Positions 61,847 through 64,000 of a DNA stretch of 64,000 nt are shown piece by piece (position 1 is the stretch's first letter; every line of letters starts with the position of its first letter). The stretch comes from Pseudomonas sp. BN411. GTDB lineage: Bacteria > Pseudomonadota > Gammaproteobacteria > Pseudomonadales > Pseudomonadaceae. Where the stretch lies: NCBI RefSeq assembly GCF_029871235.1, contig NZ_SSOM01000080.1:62152-126151 (forward strand), in the 5' to 3' direction. The position numbers were made by a program, and so were the translations under genes. The notes below the pieces were generated by a model. That model worked only from the letters and a program-made list of their open reading frames with translations, did no database searches and was not told where the DNA came from.

Positions 61847-62687
61847 GGCGCACCTCCGGCCAGGCGATGGCGGCCTGCTGGCGCGTGCGGATCTGTTCCA
61901 CCTCGCCCAGCAGCTCAGCCAGGGGCGGGAAATTGAAGTCGCGTTCCAGCAGGGTCGGCAGCGCACCGAAGCGTTGGTAGGCCTGTTCCAGCAAGGTCCA
62001 GACATCGCCTTTCACGGTGGCGCCGTGTGTATCGATCTTCAGGTCCGGCGCTTCGTCGTAGTGGCCGGCCACATGCATGTACACCACTCGCTCCACTGGC
62101 AGCGCGGCCAGGTAGGCGGCGGCGTCGTAACCGTGGTTGATCGAGTTGACGTAGAGGTTGTTGACGTCCAGCAGCAGGTCGCAGTCGGCCTCCTCCAGTA
62201 CCGCGCGGAGGAAGTCGATCTCCTGCAGCGCCTGATAGGGCGCGGCGTAGTAGGAGATATTCTCCACGGCGATGCGCCGCTCCAGGGCGTCCTGGGCCTG
62301 GCGGATGCGCGAGGCGACATGGCGCACCGACTCGTCGGTGAAGGGCAACGGCAACAGGTCGTAGAGCTGGCCGTCGTCCGAGCAGTAGCTCAGGTGCTCG
62401 CTGAAGAAGGCCACGTTGTGGCTGTCGAGGAATTCGCGGATGCGCTGCAGCAATTCGCGATCCAGGGGTGCCGGTCCGCCAAGGGATAACGACAGGCCGT
62501 GACAGGCCAGCGGGAATCGTTCGGCGAGACTGGCCAGGCCATCACCCTGGCGACCGCCGACCTTGATCCAGTTGTCCGGCGTGCACTCCAGGAAATCCAC
62601 CGCGCCGGCATCCATCGCCAGCAGTTCGGGCAATAGCACGCGACGCAAGCCGAGACCTGCGCCAGAGGGGAAGGAGGCAGTGCTCAT
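61839..62687 (-). CDS. bufB: BufB/HvfB-type multinuclear non-haem iron oxidase (MNIO, DUF692)
   Basis: A 282-residue MNIO of the DUF692 family, which uses two or three iron atoms to modify Cys in precursor peptides (for example to thiooxazole or oxazolone-thioamide). Metal-binding His/Asp/Glu residues occur in [60 protein letters not shown], and [20 protein letters not shown] (20 residues). It lies 66 bases after the precursor gene and overlaps bufC. It should act on the EGKCG motifs of the precursor. Confidence 0.88.
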   Translation of the reverse strand: MSTASFPSGAGLGLRRVLLPELLAMDAGAVDFLECTPDNWIKVGGRQGDGLASLAERFPLACHGLSLSLGGPAPLDRELLQRIREFLDSHNVAFFSEHLSYCSDDGQLYDLLPLPFTDESVRHVASRIRQAQDALERRIAVENISYYAAPYQALQEIDFLRAVLEEADCDLLLDVNNLYVNSINHGYDAAAYLAALPVERVVYMHVAGHYDEAPDLKIDTHGATVKGDVWTLLEQAYQRFGALPTLLERDFNFPPLAELLGEVEQIRTRQQAAIAWPEVRRA

Positions 62688-62753
62688 GGGTCATTCTCCA
62701 GGCTGTGGAACCCCTCCCCGGCCAGCGGCACAGGGAGGGTGGGATGAAGCGGA

Positions 62754-63224
62754 TCAGCTCTTGGCCTTGCTCATTTGCACGAACAGCTCGGTGGGGACCT
62801 TCTTGCCGTTGGAGATGTACTGGTTGGTGCGGAACTTGTAGACCTCACCCTCGGAGAGGAAGCCGTCCTTGTTGGTGTCCATGGCGATGAACTCCGCTTC
62901 GCCCTGGGGCGCCACGGTCAGCAGTTCCTTGCGGGAAACCAGGCCGTCGTCGTCGGTGTCGGTACGGGCGAAGGAGGCGTCGCCGCACTTGCCTTCACCA
63001 CATTTGCCTTCGGCAGCCTTGGCTTGGGTGTTGCTGGCTTCTGCGGCGCCACATTTGCCTTCACCGCACTTGCCTTCGGCTGCCTTGTCGGCGGCGGCCA
63101 GCTGGTAGCCCTGGGGCAGAGCCTCCACGGCGAAGGCGGTGGAAGTGGCGAGGTTCAGGCCGCCAGCCAGGGCGACAGCGATCAGGCCAATGCGGGTTTT
63201 GTTCGAGATCTGGGTACGGGACAT
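62754..63224 (-). CDS. RiPP precursor with four EGKCG motifs and two EF-hands (bufferin/HvfA-like)
   Basis: A 156-residue exported precursor with a signal peptide ending STAFA (about 32). Then AADKAAEGKCGEGKCG and AKAAEGKCGEGKCG (two pairs of EGKCG), the motif modified by MNIO enzymes in bufferins and HvfA. The C-terminal half has two canonical EF-hands: DTDDDGLVSRKE and DTNKDGFLSEGE, with the standard ligand positions 1,3,5,9,12. GGAGA precedes ATG 63224. It is followed by bufB and bufC. The union of the EGKCG region with an EF-hand pair is unusual and suggests coupling of modified Cys and Ca2+. Confidence 0.88.
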   Translation of the reverse strand: MSRTQISNKTRIGLIAVALAGGLNLATSTAFAVEALPQGYQLAAADKAAEGKCGEGKCGAAEASNTQAKAAEGKCGEGKCGDASFARTDTDDDGLVSRKELLTVAPQGEAEFIAMDTNKDGFLSEGEVYKFRTNQYISNGKKVPTELFVQMSKAKS

Positions 63225-63317
63225 GGTGTTTCTCCGGGTATGGGTAGCGGGTTGGTAACCCTGGAGCGAGGCGTTTGGACTGACCTCGTTCGGGTGTGGC
63301 CATTTCGCCTCAGCCAT

Positions 63318-63393
63318 GTATCCGCGACGTATCTGTGGCCGGAAGCATTTGTAAGCGAGTCAACGGAGAAAGAGGCCGGATACAAAGGGATAC
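63318..63393 (-). promoter_or_regulatory. GATAC repeats upstream of the RiPP operon
   Basis: GTATC at 63318-63322 and 63329-63333 (11-bp period) and GATAC at 63379-63383 and 63389-63393 (10-bp period) lie 95-170 bases before the precursor start. The same motif fills the response regulator promoter. The rest of the 397-bp gap 63225-63621 shows no gene. Confidence 0.65.
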
Positions 63394-63621
63394 AGGGCGC
63401 CCAAGCCCTTGCACGGTCCCGGATTGAAGCCTCCGAGGAATCCTTTGTGCCAACCCGGCGGTGGAATGCGGCTAAACTTCGCCGTTCATTTATGTGAAAC
63501 GCTTCGCATCTAGGGTTCGCTGATGGACTCCATCCGCGTAACCCCTGATCCCTGTCGCCAGACCGAACGGCCTCTGCGCCGCCCGAGCTGCGACTCGCTA
63601 TCTGTACGAGTGCCTTGCCTT

Positions 63622-64000
63622 ATGGAAGAAACCCCAACGACCCTGGTCCTGTTGCCGGGCCTGCTGAACGACGAGCGCCTCTGGGCGCACCAGGCCGCTG
63701 CCCTCGCCGACGAGGTAGACATCCATATTCCCGACCTCACCCGTGATGACAGCATTGCCGCCATGGCCCGGCGCGTGCTGGACGAAGCCCCAGAGCAGTT
63801 CGCCCTGGCGGCACTATCGATGGGTGGTTACGTTGCCTTCGAAATCATGCGTCAGGCCCCGGAAAGGGTCCTGCGCCTTGCGCTGTTCGACACCATGGCC
63901 AGCCTCGACTCGCCGGAGCGCGCCGCAACCCGCAAGGGACTGCTGGAACTTGCCGAGCGCGGTCGCTTCGTCGGTGTCAGCCCGCAACTGATGCCGCGTC
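63622..64000 (+). CDS. Alpha/beta hydrolase, truncated by the window end
   Basis: The first 126 residues of an alpha/beta hydrolase: LVLLPGLLNDERLWAHQAAA (20 residues, about 8-27) and the nucleophile elbow ALSMGGYVAF (near 70). The frame stays open to the window end. The start may be ATG 63622; an in-frame ATG at 63523 preceded by AGGG would add 33 residues that do not look like the family. It is read away from the RiPP operon. Substrate unknown. Confidence 0.75.
   Translation, partial: MEETPTTLVLLPGLLNDERLWAHQAAALADEVDIHIPDLTRDDSIAAMARRVLDEAPEQFALAALSMGGYVAFEIMRQAPERVLRLALFDTMASLDSPERAATRKGLLELAERGRFVGVSPQLMPR

Overview
The window is a stretch of high-GC gammaproteobacterial chromosome, most likely from Pseudomonas. 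The signs are an OprD-type porin, a class C beta-lactamase of the Pseudomonas kind, a TIGR04211-like SH3 protein, a DUF2790 protein, NodT-type and EmrAB-type efflux parts, dense gene packing and intergenic fold-back repeats. No rRNA, tRNA, CRISPR array, integrase or insertion sequence was seen. One AT-rich island (about 13.5-14.15 kb) breaks the base composition.

Layout. 0-5.5 kb: a four-gene catabolic operon on the minus strand (MHS transporter, class II aldolase-like protein, GhrA-like dehydrogenase, M20 amidohydrolase), divergent from a LysR regulator. 5.6-13.3 kb: Tat-exported amine oxidase, AraC regulator, isochorismatase-like hydrolase, small membrane protein, DUF429-like protein, ArsR-type regulator, nitroreductase and a membrane diguanylate cyclase. 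13.5-14.2 kb: AT-rich island. 14.2-26.7 kb: OprD porin, GNAT, NhaA, alpha/beta hydrolase, then an Lrp regulator divergent from a second M20 amidohydrolase plus a diaminopropionate ammonia-lyase homologue, CHAD protein, thioesterase, RlhA and a secreted protein with a duplicated CAP fold. 26.8-34.6 kb: chromate resistance (ChrB, ChrA, rhodanese), then an HxlR regulator followed by an EmrA-EmrB-OMF tripartite efflux operon. 34.7-44.6 kb: Ca2+/H+ antiporter, SH3 protein, nitroreductase, surface and repeat-rich proteins, KatG. 44.9-53.9 kb: acetamidase/formamidase, a LysR regulator with a tautomerase/DsbA/D-cysteine desulfhydrase operon, GlxA-type regulator and two short-chain dehydrogenases. 54-64 kb: AmpC, DipZ-like thiol redox protein, DUF2790, a two-component system, DoxX, Ohr, and a three-gene bufferin/HvfA-type RiPP operon.

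Genes that appear to work together. (1) The response regulator, histidine kinase, DoxX, DUF2790-DipZ and the RiPP operon share clusters of a GATAC direct-repeat motif in their upstream regions and may be one envelope stress or metal regulon. The RiPP precursor carries four EGKCG motifs and two canonical EF-hands. (2) The LysR regulator at 47 kb has an operator plus promoter block of about 70 bp that is copied without gaps upstream of a dehydrogenase 5.5 kb away. The operator is centred near -65 in both copies. (3) The HxlR gene and the efflux operon share two matching sequence elements, pointing to one regulator for both. All functional calls are by reading the translated sequence; no database search was run.
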